Numbered from the stretch's first letter, positions 12,508 to 25,000 are shown. The stretch is 58,749 nt of DNA from Fragilaria crotonensis (GCA_022925895.1 JAKSYS010000382.1:1-58749); one strand, 5' to 3'. The notes: a model not told the origin generated them from the sequence alone. Numbers and translations: made by a program.

Positions 12508-13037
12508 GGGGCGTTCTTAACTCAGCAATTTTTGGGTAGGAAGCTGGTAGGATGGTACAGTATGAGGCAACGGTGTTGATAACACCATTATAATGCTCAA
12601 ATTTGTATCCTACTTCTCCCTTCTCAACTCAGTTTTCCATCCTCTCATCCAACTTCATTTACTTAGGAAAATGACCTCGTTTCCACATAATTTTAAAATC
12701 TATATCATGTGTGACGAAGAATTCTCTAGGTCACCTATGTAAAATCCGAATACGATTCTGAGCATTGGTGCTTCCACATGTACATCTACAGGTTTGATTT
12801 CTTTAAATAAAAAATGCAGGGCAATGCGACGACGTCACGTTGTATGTGGTAGGATGAAGAAAGCCTCCACGCCTGTTTCATCCTACAAGTACCGCAGGAT
12901 GCAAAATTGCCTCCTACCATCTTTTTCGGGTTTTTACGGTCGAATAACGTTTAAAAACGAATATAACCGAAAAATCATCCTACCCTCCTACATACCATCC
13001 TACTTGTACCCGAAAATTGCTGAGTTAAAAACGCCCC
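12508..13037. mobile_element. second Harbinger-type MITE, 530 bp
   Basis: The ends form an inverted repeat of about 31 bp with two mismatches: GGGGCGTTCTTAACTCAGCA on the left (12508) and TGCTGAGTTAAAAACGCCCC on the right (ending 13037). TAA flanks both sides (12505-12507, 13038-13040), as expected for a 3-bp target duplication. Subterminal inverted patches TAGGATGGTA and TACCATCCTA add to the foldback potential. It has no coding capacity and lies about 400 bp upstream of the CNNM gene. Confidence 0.78.
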
Positions 13038-13225
13038 TAAGATTCCGTGCTTTTGGAGGCCTACACGTGTCCTACTAGTAGGTGCACTATGTACAATCAA
13101 GGTCCAAAGCAGCTTTATTACAGTGACGTAAATGTTGACGTCATTTCCTTGAATTCCAATCGGATCCTCAGGTATGACATACTCGGAGTAGAATACAAGT
13201 ATGTATCGCCTATGTCCTATATCTA

Positions 13226-13281
13226 TCATATGCATATGACATATGACACATATGCATATGCCCATATGCACATATGCATGT
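13226..13281. repeat. CATATG-rich palindromic microsatellite
   Basis: The stretch repeats CATATG and ATATGCAT units with small interruptions, so each unit is its own reverse complement. It lies in the 5' region of the CNNM gene, 160-210 bp before the ATG. Whether it is regulatory cannot be told from sequence. Confidence 0.7.
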
Positions 13282-13438
13282 ATCATACAGTACATGGATG
13301 GGGTCTGTCGGAACATCGAGAAACGTCGAAACTGTTCGACGTCAATACGGCGTATGTAGACCAAGTACACAAGTTCACAAGTACTCCGAGCACATCATTG
13401 TTGCAAATCACAACACTCCTCACGTGACAAACAATTGA

Positions 13439-15548
13439 ATGGAGAATACTTCGCGGACTATCCGATTCAATAATGTGCAATGGCTGAAGTGTAGACCTTT
13501 TGCGCTTTGCATAAGCGTTATGCTGGCTATTACGGTGGTCGGTTCTGGGAAATTGAATCATGATTTGAGCGAAGCACCGCCTGATACACGATTCCTGCGA
13601 GTCACTTCCCATCTGGAACGAAGTATCCAGGAGGTTCAAGACTCCGTCTGCGCCATCGAGTGTTGTCAGCAGTTTGAATCCGAGATTTGCGCTCCAAGTG
13701 GAGATGACTGGACCAACGCAATTCCGTTCGCTCTGCAAATCCTCCTGATCGCTGTCCTGCTGGCCATTACTGCTCTATTCTCTGGGTTGACCCTCGGACT
13801 TCTCAGTCTTGACAAGACTGGACTCGAGATCATCATGGAAGGTGATGATCCTCTGCGCGCTGAGCAAGCAAGGCAAGTGTTCACGGTGCGAGAGAATGGA
13901 AATCTGTTGCTGAGTACTCTGATCTTAGGAAATGTGGCAGCCAATTCCTTCTTGTCGATCCTAATGGGACAATACCTTGGTGGTGTCGTCGGCTTAATCT
14001 CGTCGACAGTCTTGATTGTCATCTTTGGTGAGATACTACCACAAGCGCTGTGCGCGCGGTATGCCCTTGAGATAGGGAGCAGGACCGTTCCATTGGTGAA
14101 AGTTATTATCTGCTTGTTCTATCCGTGTGCGTTTCCTCTCGCATGTTGTCTCAACAAACTCCTGGGCAATGAACTGCCAACGACGTACTCCAACGCGGAA
14201 ATGCAAGCTGCTCCAGATCCATGTGTTAGAAGGGCGTTTTGACGCTGAAACTGCGGACGCTATGACTGGAGCTCTCAGATACAAGGAGATTCCCGCCAAG
14301 GACGTTATGACATCAATCGAAAACACGTTCATGCTCAATGTTGACGAGAAGCTCAGCTTCCAAACAATTGCCACGATATTCAAGACCGGTTACTCTCGAA
14401 TCCCTGTGTATGAAGTGTCTCGGAACAACATCATTGGTCTCCTCTTCGTGAAAGACCTAATCTTTGTTGATCCGGAGGATGACACTCCTGTACGAAACTT
14501 CGTCCAGATCTTTGGTCGAGGCGTCCACGTAGTATGGCCAGACGATAAGCTAGGTGACATTCTTCGAGAGCTGAAGAAGGGAAAGTCGCATATGGCGCTC
14601 GTTCGCGACGTCAACAACGAGGACGAGACGCGGGATCCTTTCTACGAGATAAAGGGTATCATTACACTAGAGGATATCGTCGAGGAAATCCTTGGTGACG
14701 AAATTGTGGATGAGACAGACGCATTTGTAGATGGAACGCATAGCGCCAAGGTAGATCGCATGGAAACATTCGACTGGGGCAGGCTCTCGCTTCTCGACTC
14801 CAAGATTTTGGAGCAACGACTCTCGGGCGAGGAAGTGAAGGCTGTCACAGCTCATTTGCGAACGAACTATGCAAATTCCTTTGTACTTTTGACTGATCAC
14901 CAGCTCCAACATTTGATTGCAGAAACTGCTGTTGAAGAATTGCCTGCAGCCCTCCACGAGATCGGCCAACAAGTCCCAGAAGACCTGATATATAGTAGAG
15001 GTGCTCAGACTGACTTTTGCACAGTCATCCTGAGCGGCAAGGTCACCGTCATCGCGGGAGCTGACCAATTCCGATCCGACGTGTCGTCGTGGTCTGTACT
15101 AGGAGCCTCTGTCTTTCAGCAGGCCTCCTACAAACCTGATTTTACAGCTTTCGTTAACGGCGGTCCTTGTCGTTGTTTGCGCATCACAAAAGCAAGGTTC
15201 AACGAGGCTGTGGATGCATCTGCAGTTGAACGGACTTCCAACCCTCCACTTCTGAGCGCTGTTCCAGCTGCACAAGAATCTCAAATCTCCACCGATCCCC
15301 GGGAACCAGACAACCCGTCCGCATCGAAACGGGAATCCCGAAGGACCCAGCTTCTTGCCGCATTTCAAACCAGACCTATGCCTGAAGTCGGGAGCATTGA
15401 GGTGGAAAACGTCGGAGATATGACCACCCCGGGATCTGTTGTTGACTCGGAGACAGGTTCAATACGACCCAATACTCTTGGACTGTCAGCTCAGGCTTCG
15501 ACAGTCCTGCCAAAGACGAGTGGAATTCAATACATCGGGCCTGACTAG
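13439..15548 (+). CDS. CNNM/ACDP-type magnesium transporter (one frame change)
   Basis: CNNM proteins move or regulate Mg2+ at membranes. An N-terminal hydrophobic segment (residues about 22-38) is followed by a luminal stretch with Cys residues. Next is the DUF21/CNNM transmembrane domain (about residues 95-260), with ALFSGLTLGLLSLDKTGLEI and GEILPQALCARYALEIGS, both family hallmarks. A Bateman (CBS pair) module follows (DVMTSIENTFML, GYSRIPVYEVSRNNIIGLLF, IKGIITLEDIVEEILGDEI), then a cyclic-nucleotide-binding-like domain (about 14900-15220). The tail is Ser/Thr/Pro-rich. A one-base frame change lies near 14205-14215, between DUF21 and CBS. The protein would be about 700 residues, normal for CNNMs. 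The gene converges with the RECQL4-like gene, with only 117 bp between stops. Confidence 0.9.
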
Positions 15549-15665
15549 TCACTCTGTTCTAGACGAAGTGTGGAATAGATGACGGTCTTATGGACAGACA
15601 CTAATTTGCGTAGGCGGAACCACCAATTCGTTCCTTAATCACTATTAGGCATACACGTGGTGGTA

Positions 15666-18600
15666 CTAAAACTCCACCTTACCGCCAAAACTTTGGTGTA
15701 CCTGGGCCCTGGTAATTGCAAAGTCCAATTGTCTCCACTTCCCAAATAGAGTGCTGTGTTGTGCAAAAAGCGCGGTCCTAATGGTGGCAATTCCGTGCAG
15801 GAATTTCGCCACTGTAAGGGACGTGTAGTCCTCAAAACCATGCTCGTCGAAGCTCACATAGTGTTCCACTTCGTCGCGCGCATCTGGTTGTTTGGTCGAG
15901 CATCTAAGGTACTGCACGACGGATTGAGCGTCATACATCAACTCCTTGAAACATGTATTTTCCGTTGCTGGATTCAACCTTGCGCATTCAGAATTGTTCT
16001 CGCATCGCCGGAGCTCTTTCGATGCAAGGTGTTGAAACTTAGCCAACCTCGCGGACTTACCGCAATCTCTTGTTTCGCAATCTTCCACCAATGCAACTTC
16101 ACGAAGGATAGCTTCAATTGTTTTCACTTTTCCAGCAGTATGCAAAATTTGGTTCGAGAATTGATTCCATAAAGTCAATGACAATGAGCGGATGCATGGG
16201 TTCTCCGAATGGACGAGACCCGTCGCGCTGATTTGAAGCTGAAAAGCATGCCCCTCTGCATCGAAAACAATCTCTAGTTCGCCCTGCGACTGAAGGCGCC
16301 GAAGGGCTGCGTAGACATGGCGCGGCTCGGCCGTAGGCCCCATCAAGTTTGTGCATCGCGATACTGAGAACTGATAAGTTGCAAGACCGCAGTGGAGTGT
16401 TGATGCATTTCTGGCGGGACGTGAAAGGTTCTCTCCATCCCTTTCTATGTTCTCCACTACACGACCGCATTTGGAGATGCACCTCACAACTTGCTCTCTA
16501 CCCTCAAGCTGCTGAAGCGGAGTTCGTTTCAGGACGACGGCAAGCCTATCATTTACTCGGCCTTCGAAACTTAAGAGCCGCTGAAGACCTTCGTCGCTTT
16601 CCATCAGCGAGAGCAATGTCTCGATCGTCTCAATCTTGCAGTCGAGTGCAGATACGGCGCTTTCAACTGGAATACCGACAAATACGCGAAGGCTCTCTGA
16701 TGTCAAGTCATTACAGGAAATGTCACCTCGTGCCACTTGGATGTGAGCATCGATCATGCGAAGTAGCGCAGTAACTTGCGAGTGGGAAATCAAGTTTGAA
16801 TGAGCCAGCGAATGCCGTAACACATGCTCGTCTTTGGTAGGGAGCGCGATTGCTTTGGCTGGTCTTCCATCACGCCCAGCTCGTCCGATTTCTTGAAGAT
16901 AGTGCTCAAGCGAAGATGGAAGGTTCATATGGACAACGGCGTCGATATCGACTTTATTAATACCCATTCCGAAGGCAACAGTTGCCACACAAACTCGCGC
17001 CTTACCCCGAAGAAATCTACTCTGAGCTATACCTCTTGCCTTGGAGTCCATGCCTGCGTGATAGACAACAATGCCTCCTTCGACTCCAGATGCGTTAAGA
17101 GCCTCTGCCAATACATCAGCATCGCGCTGACGCCAAACGTACACGATCACATTATCGTTGACCAAACATCCATCGTAAATGGGTTGTTCTGAATCACCCT
17201 TGCTGACCTTGTTGGAAGGCTTCAAGAGAAGTCGCTGCGTCAAGAGGAGACGGGATTCCTCATCCTCCATGAATCGGCAGAAAACATCAATATTATCGCG
17301 CTCGGTGTTGAGAATCTTTACACCAGTAGCGTCGTCACACAATGTTTCCTGAGTCGCCTGAATTTGTAGGTAGCGGCAGACATCACGAACAATCGGCGGC
17401 CCAGCGGTTGCCGTAATCGCTAGGACACTTCTTGGCTTGATGCACCCTAGAAGCGTTCGTAATCGAAGGTACGAAGGTCTGAAGTTGTGAGCCCACTCAC
17501 TCATGCAATGCGCCTCGTCGATACATAGAAGCGAAACAGGAGGGAAAGGTCTCTCCCTGGTTTGAGTCTCGTTGCTCCACTTAGGTTTAAAAAGCCTCCT
17601 GAATGAAGCAGACGTCAGGCGCTCGGGAGAAACGAACAAAATCTTCACTCTTCCCTTCAAGACGTCGTCTATCGTGCTCGCCATTTTTGACGTGGACATT
17701 CCTCCTGAAAGGCTGGCAGCTGGGATTTTGGGCGGTAGCTGTCGCAGTTGATCGTCAATGAGTGAAATTAATGGGCTGATGACGATACGTGCCCTCTAGA
17801 ATAGCGGCGGGAAGCGCATAGCACAGGGATTTTCCAAATCCTGTTGGTGCAACCAAGAGCGAACGCTTCTGAGACATGCATCGCTGGATCGCCCATTCCT
17901 GACCTTCACGAAAACTAGAATACCCGAATAGTTCCAGGAGATGACCTCGAATTTGCGGCCCTCGCTCGAACCCTTCCTTGACGTCAGCCGATACGACATT
18001 CTGAGCTCGAGAATCTCCTTTGTCAGAAGCGTTAGATTCTGGAGAATGCTCGTCGCCATCTTCGACACCACGTCCTTCATCGCAGATTTCTAGCTCAATC
18101 GACGATGTCGACGCATCGTCGTCGACGGGAGCCGCATCCGTGCAATCAACCGCGTTACCCGTGGCCTTTCCGATTCCTGCTAGTTCATCTCTCACATAAA
18201 GGGAAAGTCTCATCAGAAGTTCTTGTTTCTTTCCTTGATTGTTTAAACCTCGACTCGTAGCCTCCTGCCGTAGCTCCGGGACCGTGAGCATGCGGAATCT
18301 GTCAACATAGTTGAATACCTGTCTCGCAATAAAGCCGGAAAAGGAAGATTTCTTCAGCAAAGCTTCTTTCGCAGCAGCTGCAGAATCATCAACCCACTCA
18401 AAAAAGTCACATTGTTCACCTCTTGGCATTGAGCAAGCAAAGAATTTTCTTCCCTTGTTGGACCCATTCTTCTTCACTTCTAGGACTTTGCAGGGCCTCT
18501 GATGTCCGCCACACGAAGGAGTGCTGCCACCAGTGCTCATCTCTGTTTTCTTCTCTGTTTCGTCTCTAGACCCATTGTGGAACACACCGTCAAGGAAGTC

Positions 18601-19707
18601 ATCCACTGGATCAAATGTGACGGGTCGAGGGTTGCGGGGCTTCAGTGTCTTGCGTTGCACCTCATCCTCACGTTTCCGACCCCACTTCGACTTCCTCTTC
18701 GCTCCCCTGCATGACCCGGCGTTGTTCTTCATGTTTAGACGTACAAAATTCCCGCTGCCTTTAAGAGGTTGTTTCTTGTGCGGCTGTGAAAAAGTCTCTG
18801 AGATTCCTCCATTTAAGGTGTCAAGGGTCACGCCCCGAACTTGTGTTGTCAGTTCAGGATTGTTCGTTAATGTATCCCTCACGGCTTCCAATTTCTCTTT
18901 GGGAATGAGGAAGCATTCTTCACTGATTCTCTTGCTCGTCCTTTGGGTTGAGAGAATCCTTGCATCGATATCGTCAGGCTTAGAAGATTCTTGATCGCCA
19001 GTCTCATCTACGCCCTGTATGTGCTGGTCTATGCGCTCGCACGTCGACGGTGCTGTGACATGGACAACCTCGAGTAGGCAGTCGGAAGGTTCAAATGCTC
19101 GTGAGGTGATGGCAGCCAGGTGTCTTTTGAACGGCTTGCCAGAATACTCCGCATTGACTGATCGCTTCAGCGAACCCCGGTGGATGGTCAGCGACAATTT
19201 CTTCGACACTAACGGCAGTTGCTCTAACATCGATTGAGGCTGCAATGGCGCCGCTTCGGCGAGGAGGCAGTGCCTTGTTTCACTCACGCCTGCTTTCTTT
19301 TCTACCAGCTGCGAGCATCTCTGGCCACAGCTTGGATTTGCTTGCTTCGTGGAGGGCGTTTTCGGTTGTACGATTCTGCGCCCGGTGATCACGGGCGGCA
19401 TCAGCTGGGACATGGGCTTAGAGAGGAGAGGCTTTGATTTGTCAAAGGTTCTTGCGTCGGATAGAGATCCCATTGCCAGACCACGTTCTGTATTGTGGTG
19501 CTTCGGTCCTGGGTTGCTGGATGGTCTGGCAACATGAACAATCGGCTTGGTCAAGGTCGTCGCTGTCGTCTTCGGTTCCTTCCCATCCAGTATTGACTCC
19601 AACATCAACGTCGTTTCAGTGGGAGGTGGGACAACATTTTGCCTCCTTGAAAGTATTATAGGTTTCGATACCTGCTTGCCAACAACCGAGGAACGGCGTT
19701 TCGTCAT
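15666..19707 (-). CDS. RECQL4: RECQL4-like RecQ helicase with GRF zinc finger and SAP domain (one frame change)
   Basis: RecQ 3'-5' DNA helicase, probably acting in replication initiation and repair in the nucleus. Reading from 19707, a long disordered basic N-terminus precedes a zf-GRF module (about 18510-18380: CGGHQRPCKVLEVKKNGSNK, then FFAC and CDFFEW). A SAP motif follows (about 18297-18195: LTVPELRQEATSRGLNNQGK). The helicase core has motif I APTGFGKSLCY (about 17850-17815), the DEAH box in LCIDEAHCMSEWAHNFRP, and LAITATA. Its C-terminal half has VCVATVAFGMGINKVDIDAV and EIGRAGRDGRPA. The HNFRPSYLR segment after DEAH is characteristic of RECQL4 rather than BLM. A frame change occurs near 17795-17805, just after motif I. 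The frame is open upstream to 19929. I chose the ATG at 19707 because a TATA-like box lies at 19887-19894, which places transcription start near 19860; an ATG at 19860 is the alternative. Confidence 0.8.
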
Positions 19708-19822
19708 CGTGATGCTGTGTCCATCAGCAGGCGATCCACTTTTTTTGGCGCATCTTTTTGAATTCAAGGGGTCGGTGTGTCGGTGTTTACGGCCGGACGA
19801 GTCCGAGTGCGAGTAGCGAGTA

Positions 19823-19838
19823 CAGGTACTAGTACCTG
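19823..19838. repeat. perfect 16-bp palindrome
   Basis: CAGGTACTAGTACCTG is its own reverse complement. It lies just upstream of the chosen RECQL4-like start and close to the TATA-like box. Similar GTAC/CTAG-centred palindromes recur in other intergenic regions of the window. Confidence 0.85.
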
Positions 19839-19886
19839 GTACTGCAATTATTCGTGTCATCAATCCTCGAGTTTTGCATTGAAAAA

Positions 19887-19894
19887 TATATATA
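19887..19894 (-). promoter_or_regulatory. TATA-like box for the RECQL4-like gene
   Basis: TATATATA, preceded on the minus strand by TTCATT, lies about 190 bp upstream of the chosen ATG at 19707. Position and composition fit a core promoter, but no experimental or comparative support is available here. Confidence 0.35.
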
Positions 19895-19929
19895 AATGAA
19901 TAGCCCCAGTATCGTAAACATACAAACAT

Positions 19930-20520
19930 ACAGTACCGGCACCAGAGCGACTCTGAAATTTAATACTAGTACCTAAAATTTATCTACTCTCTACCGGTAC
20001 AAGTAGTCTAGTAGCTAGAGAGCTACGGTATCTACTCTAGTATTAGATCATAAACGTTACTAAAGTAACGTTACGATGGTAGATTTTCACTGACTGATAC
20101 TAAGTGCAACGAGACGCTCTACGCAAATCTAAAATACCCCTCTGAGGACAGCAGTACCTTCACGCGTAATTCCTACATAGTTGAATGGTATTTTTGATGA
20201 TCCGGTAACGCTGTGGGTACTCAAAAATGGTACGGAAATGTTACTTCTGATCTAAGTAGAACGTTACTCGAAAGACACTCTCTCGGTGGTACTTCTAAGT
20301 TCTCCGGGTACTTCGGAGGACATACATGTACGATGTACAAGCAACAATAACAACAACAACAACGACACCACCAACAACTGCATGCGAATCCACCTCCGCC
20401 TCCTACAAGACAAGAATTCAAGAAAAGTGGCTTCTTGCTCCAGACAAGAAGGAGGATGATGCACTAAGAATGGAGGCTACTCGTTTCCAGGTATGGATGT
20501 TTGGAGTTTGGACGATCATT
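19930..20520. other. intergenic, rich in short palindromes and CAA/GTT triplets
   Basis: The stretch holds ACCGGTAC, CTAG and GTAACGTTAC-type palindromes (for example AACGTTACTAAAGTAACGTT near 20053). It also holds an (AAC)n-like run at about 20340-20375. No gene motif is visible on either strand. Confidence 0.5.
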
Positions 20521-21228
20521 CCGGATGCCACACTGGTGCGATATCATCGCAAACGAATTTGAAGCAATGGCGTTGCGAACAATCTGAGTTGGCAGAAAGT
20601 TTCGGGGTGCTCCCTCAATCTCGGAGCTGTTTCAAATTTGCCATTTGGACCAGAATTGATGGACTTGTGGTCCGATATGTGGTGCAGAAATAGAGTCCGG
20701 ATGCAACACTGGTGTGATATCATCGCAAACGAATTTTGAAGAAATGGCGTTGCGAACAATCTGAGTTGGCAGAAAGTTTCGGGGTGCTCTCCCGATCTCG
20801 GATCTGTTTCAAATTTGTCATTTGGACCAGAATTGATGGACTTGTGGTCCGAAATGTGGTGCAGAAATAGAGTCCGGATGCCACACTGGTGCGATATCAT
20901 CGCAAACGAACTTTGGAGCAATGGCGTTGCGAACAATCTGAGTTGGCAGAAAGTTTTGGGGTGCTCTCCCGATCTCGGATCTGTTTCAAATTTGTCATTT
21001 GGACCAGAATTGATGGACTTGTGGTCCGAAATGTGGTGCAGAAATAGAGTCCGGATGCCACATTGGTGCGACATCATTGCAAACAAATTTTGAAGCAGTG
21101 GCGTTGCGAACAATCTGAGTTGGCGAAAAGTTTCGGGGTACTTTCTCAATTTCAGATCTGTTTCAAATTCTTGAATTGAACAAGAATTGATGGACTTGTG
21201 GTCCAATATGTAGTCAAGAAATATTGCA
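20521..21228. repeat. 177-bp tandem satellite, four copies
   Basis: Copies begin CCGGATGC at 20521, 20697, 20874 and 21051, giving periods of 176, 177 and 177. Units 2 and 3 are nearly identical; the last unit (from 21051) diverges in its second half. Because 177 is 59 codons, long open frames run through on both strands (20544-21290 minus, 20815-21093 plus) without evidence of a real protein. Unit length is close to a nucleosome repeat. Confidence 0.92.
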
Positions 21229-22021
21229 AGTGGACAGATGTTGAGTTGGGAAGGGACATGATAAAATCTCGTCCATCGTGTAGTGGGCACTAGCTAGTAG
21301 TTATTAGGCACTTGCCATATGCACATATCGTACAATTGTCCGCCGTGAACAGTCCTGTCAGACGTATTTTGCAGTGCTTCGTCGTGGGCGTACATTCTGT
21401 ACCGGACCCTATGGTAACATCCTGCGTTATTATATTTCCTAGTTACTCTCGTAGTAGAGAGCTGTAGTACACATAGAGAGTAGAGGATTTGAGATTTAAT
21501 CCGGCGGGAGGCGCGGGAGGCACCGTGAATCAATGTATGAAGTCAAGTTTATCACTGTTGAAACCCGCTGACGTACCGACTCAGCATTCGGCACGCGGCA
21601 CCGAGCATATTGAGCCCATAATTACTTCGTGCGACTAACAAGTAGACTGTTGTATTGGAATATCGAATATCCTATTGCATGCCGTCACTGCTGATGCCTT
21701 GAGCGCCACCAACACGAATAATGGCGCTATTGGTGACAATAACCACCCTAACTTGAGTGTCAATACCGTCGGCATTGTATGCTAGTGCCTCCACAGTCCT
21801 AAGTCCACTATACTCGGAGTGCTGTTAAGCAGCGGCTGACTTTGAGATACGTAGCACTTCATTTCCAGGTACAGTCCCTGGTAGCAGGGTTGGAGTAGCT
21901 GAGAATTCACGACCTGCATAAGTGTGGAGTAACATCGATTCTCGTAACCGTATCCTAGAGGGACACAGATGGCGCTGATGGTCGTGTCGAACATCTGTCC
22001 AAGCTTGCGAAAGAATCCGAT
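21229..22021. other. intergenic, no supported gene
   Basis: Only short open frames without motifs are present. The region lies beyond the 3' end of the CABIN1-like gene, which ends at 22022 on the minus strand. Confidence 0.5.
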
Positions 22022-25000
22022 CTAGTTTTCCTTTAGGTGTTTGTTTGAAGGCTCGGCCTCGTCATCGCAAGGAACCTTGAGGGTAAATTTGAGCTTTGGA
22101 GGCAGGCCAACAGGAACTGTCAACCGCAATGTCTTCATCTGGCTGCCAATCCTCACAGTCGTCTGGAACTTGTCACCGACTTCAAGGCCCGGTGGGACAG
22201 CAACCACAAATTGCATGGTGTCATTCTCTGGAGCTGATCTTTTCTGAGATTTAGGTCCTTCGTCCTTCTTTTCGCCAGAAGCACTGCACGCTGATGTTTT
22301 CTTAGGCTTGATTTTGCGATACAGGGTGCTTGCAAGCGACGGATACAGCTCAGAGCACAATGCTAGGGCACGCTTCAGGAGTTCCGCCTTCTTCCATCCT
22401 CCTGCCCAGTCGGAGGATTGGATGCTGAAATCATTGCTCTCGGGTCTTGCGAGGTATGCCAGACAGAGGGCCTCAACTTCAGGAAGTGATGCGCTGCTGT
22501 ATTGCAAGGGCTTTAATTTCTCTAGGTCATCAATGCTTGCGTTCAGCCGAAGAAAGCATGAGTAGCATTTCTTCATGTAATCATTCTTCGGGTCCGAGGT
22601 AGGGACCTCGCTGACCAGGATCGATGCCAATGCCCGGTTGGTGATCCTCTTCAAATCTCGAACCAATCCAACAGTGTGGGGTGATCGAGCGTCTCCTAGA
22701 AGATTATCCTTCGCATGGGAGGTCTCAGGAGGGGCGCCTCGAACCAGTGCGCTGGCTTGGTAGAAGGCAGGGAGGTCGCGTTTCGTGCTAATTAATTGCT
22801 GGAAAAGAGCCTCAAGAACGCTTGAGCGTTTGCAAAGCGTAAGAATCTCCACGTAAGCCGCAAAGTACTTTCCTCGAAGAGAATCAAATTTTCGAGTGGA
22901 GTTGTTTATAATCTCCAGTGGTGAAGGGGAGGAGCTCGTATTCGTCACCCACACGGATACGAGCTGAGGTCTCCTTTTCTCGAATAACGCACTCATGACA
23001 ACCTCGGCACTATTGGCGCATGCCATCGAGCTGTTTAAACCTCGAAGAAGATGACTCCTGGTTGCCGGGACCACGCCGAGACTTCCATGGACAAGCCCAT
23101 TGGCTGGATCGTGGATTGCAGGTGCCCACATCAGGGCCTGAGAGTGTCGATAAACAGATCGGTGAAAGAATTGATGCTCCAGACGGCACTGAGCCAATGC
23201 TGCGACAATATCTGCAAGAATCTTCCAAATCATCATGTTGGTGCTAGACTCGCTATTGGCCGGGGTAGAATCGCAATCATACCAGTGACATCGGGTTAAC
23301 CTGACGGCTTCCGCGATGGCCTTCTCCCGAACGCTATCAGGGTATCTATGAGCTGCGATTAAGCATTTCAGCCGGGAGGCGTGCAGTCTGTAAACGACTT
23401 CCGCCTTGCCGTGAGAACTACCACCGGCATGTACGTCAGGCAGTGCCCCTTCTTCGTCCAGTGCTGATGCTTCGTCCAGTGATTTCTGGTACGTGGCAAA
23501 GGCATCTGCCATCATGCGCTCGTACACCCGAGGTGGAGCCTCACCCTGATCCTTGTCTTCGGCGAAGGACTCTGCCGCGTACGTCTTTGCCGTCTTTTCG
23601 AAGCATTTTCCAAGCATGAACAAGACATCAAACGTGAATTTATTGTCGTCCCCTTCGACCTTCGAGGCAGCGTGTTTGAAGCAAGTTCGTGCAGTCTCAG
23701 ATATCTCGCGCTTCTTAAAGTCTGACAACGCGCGCATCGGGTAACCAAAACCTTGGCTTCCCATCAATTCAGAATACTTAGCAATACCCATGGTTTCAAG
23801 AATCTCGCTCTGCAAGGACATCATTTCTTTGCCACCGGAAGCGCCCATGCCCTCTCCAACGAGGAAGAACGCCATTGAAAGGCATCTCAAAGCTATCGTA
23901 CGGAGCGCTTCAACAAACATCCCCCCCCAAGCTTGTTGCCATGAGATAAAATCTTTGTTCCGGTAGGATATTTCGATTTCGTTCCAAGCGTGCGTTTCGA
24001 AAAACTCCCATGACGCATTGCCAATTCGCTTGTCTCGAATCTGCAAATTGCATTCCTTGTATTTAGCGGATGAAAACAAGGCACACTGCTCGAGCGACGA
24101 AAACGAAGCCCACTGATAATCCACATAGATGGCAAGATCATCGCCAATGAAAGGAATCCAATGTGAGGAGTCCCAAGCGTATTGAAGTTCTTGGCTTTCC
24201 TCCAACGCAGCGAGTGACATCAATTTCTTTTGTCTGAGTCTGTTATCCGTTGGGATAGAAAAATCACTGACTCTCACTGAACCAAGGGACGATCCCAGTC
24301 GATCGGCAATTAACTCTGCTTTCAACGTCACGCACTCAGCTGCCCTAAGCCATCCAACATAGTCCGATGGATCACCATACGACATATTGTCAAGAATGGC
24401 CCAAAACTTCTTTGATAGTTCTCGTTCTTGAAAAGCAGCTATTGCTCTCTCTTCGGACGTCTTCTGACTGTCGTCGGACCTGATGCCTTTTGTGCTATCG
24501 CCACACGCCTGAGAGATGTTTGGAAGGGGGGCCTGGGCAAGCTCCTTGGCAATCCCTTTCCGCACCATGCGAATCTCATCCTTAAAATCATCGCATGATT
24601 GCACCGCAAGTCGTTTTGCGACTTCATGGTACTCTATGAACGGCTCACACCAGCTTGCGTCGTTCCCAGCAAGAAGTGAGATTGCGTTACACGACACATC
24701 TCTCGATTCTTTGTTGAATATGAAGCGCCGCATTGCATCTCGACTTGGTGATACCTCCTCCAAAGGCAGTGCCATCGCAACGCATTCGAGAGAGCAGCCT
24801 TCGGTACCGATTTTCGACTCAACGTATACGCTCTCTGAATGCACCGATACAGCTGAGCTGCCGCATTTGTTGTTTCGGGGCATCTGAGCGACTTGCACTT
24901 CTCATCAGACACTTTTTCCTTTTCTATCCAATGCCCGTGGATGGTGAAGCCATACAGTTGCTTGTAAAGTTTGTGCAATACAGAATCGAGCAACGTTCCG

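Noticed and set aside
20544-21290. 248-codon minus-strand open frame with 59-residue repeats
   Set aside because: It follows the 177-bp satellite exactly. The opposite strand is also open, and no signal or family motif is present.
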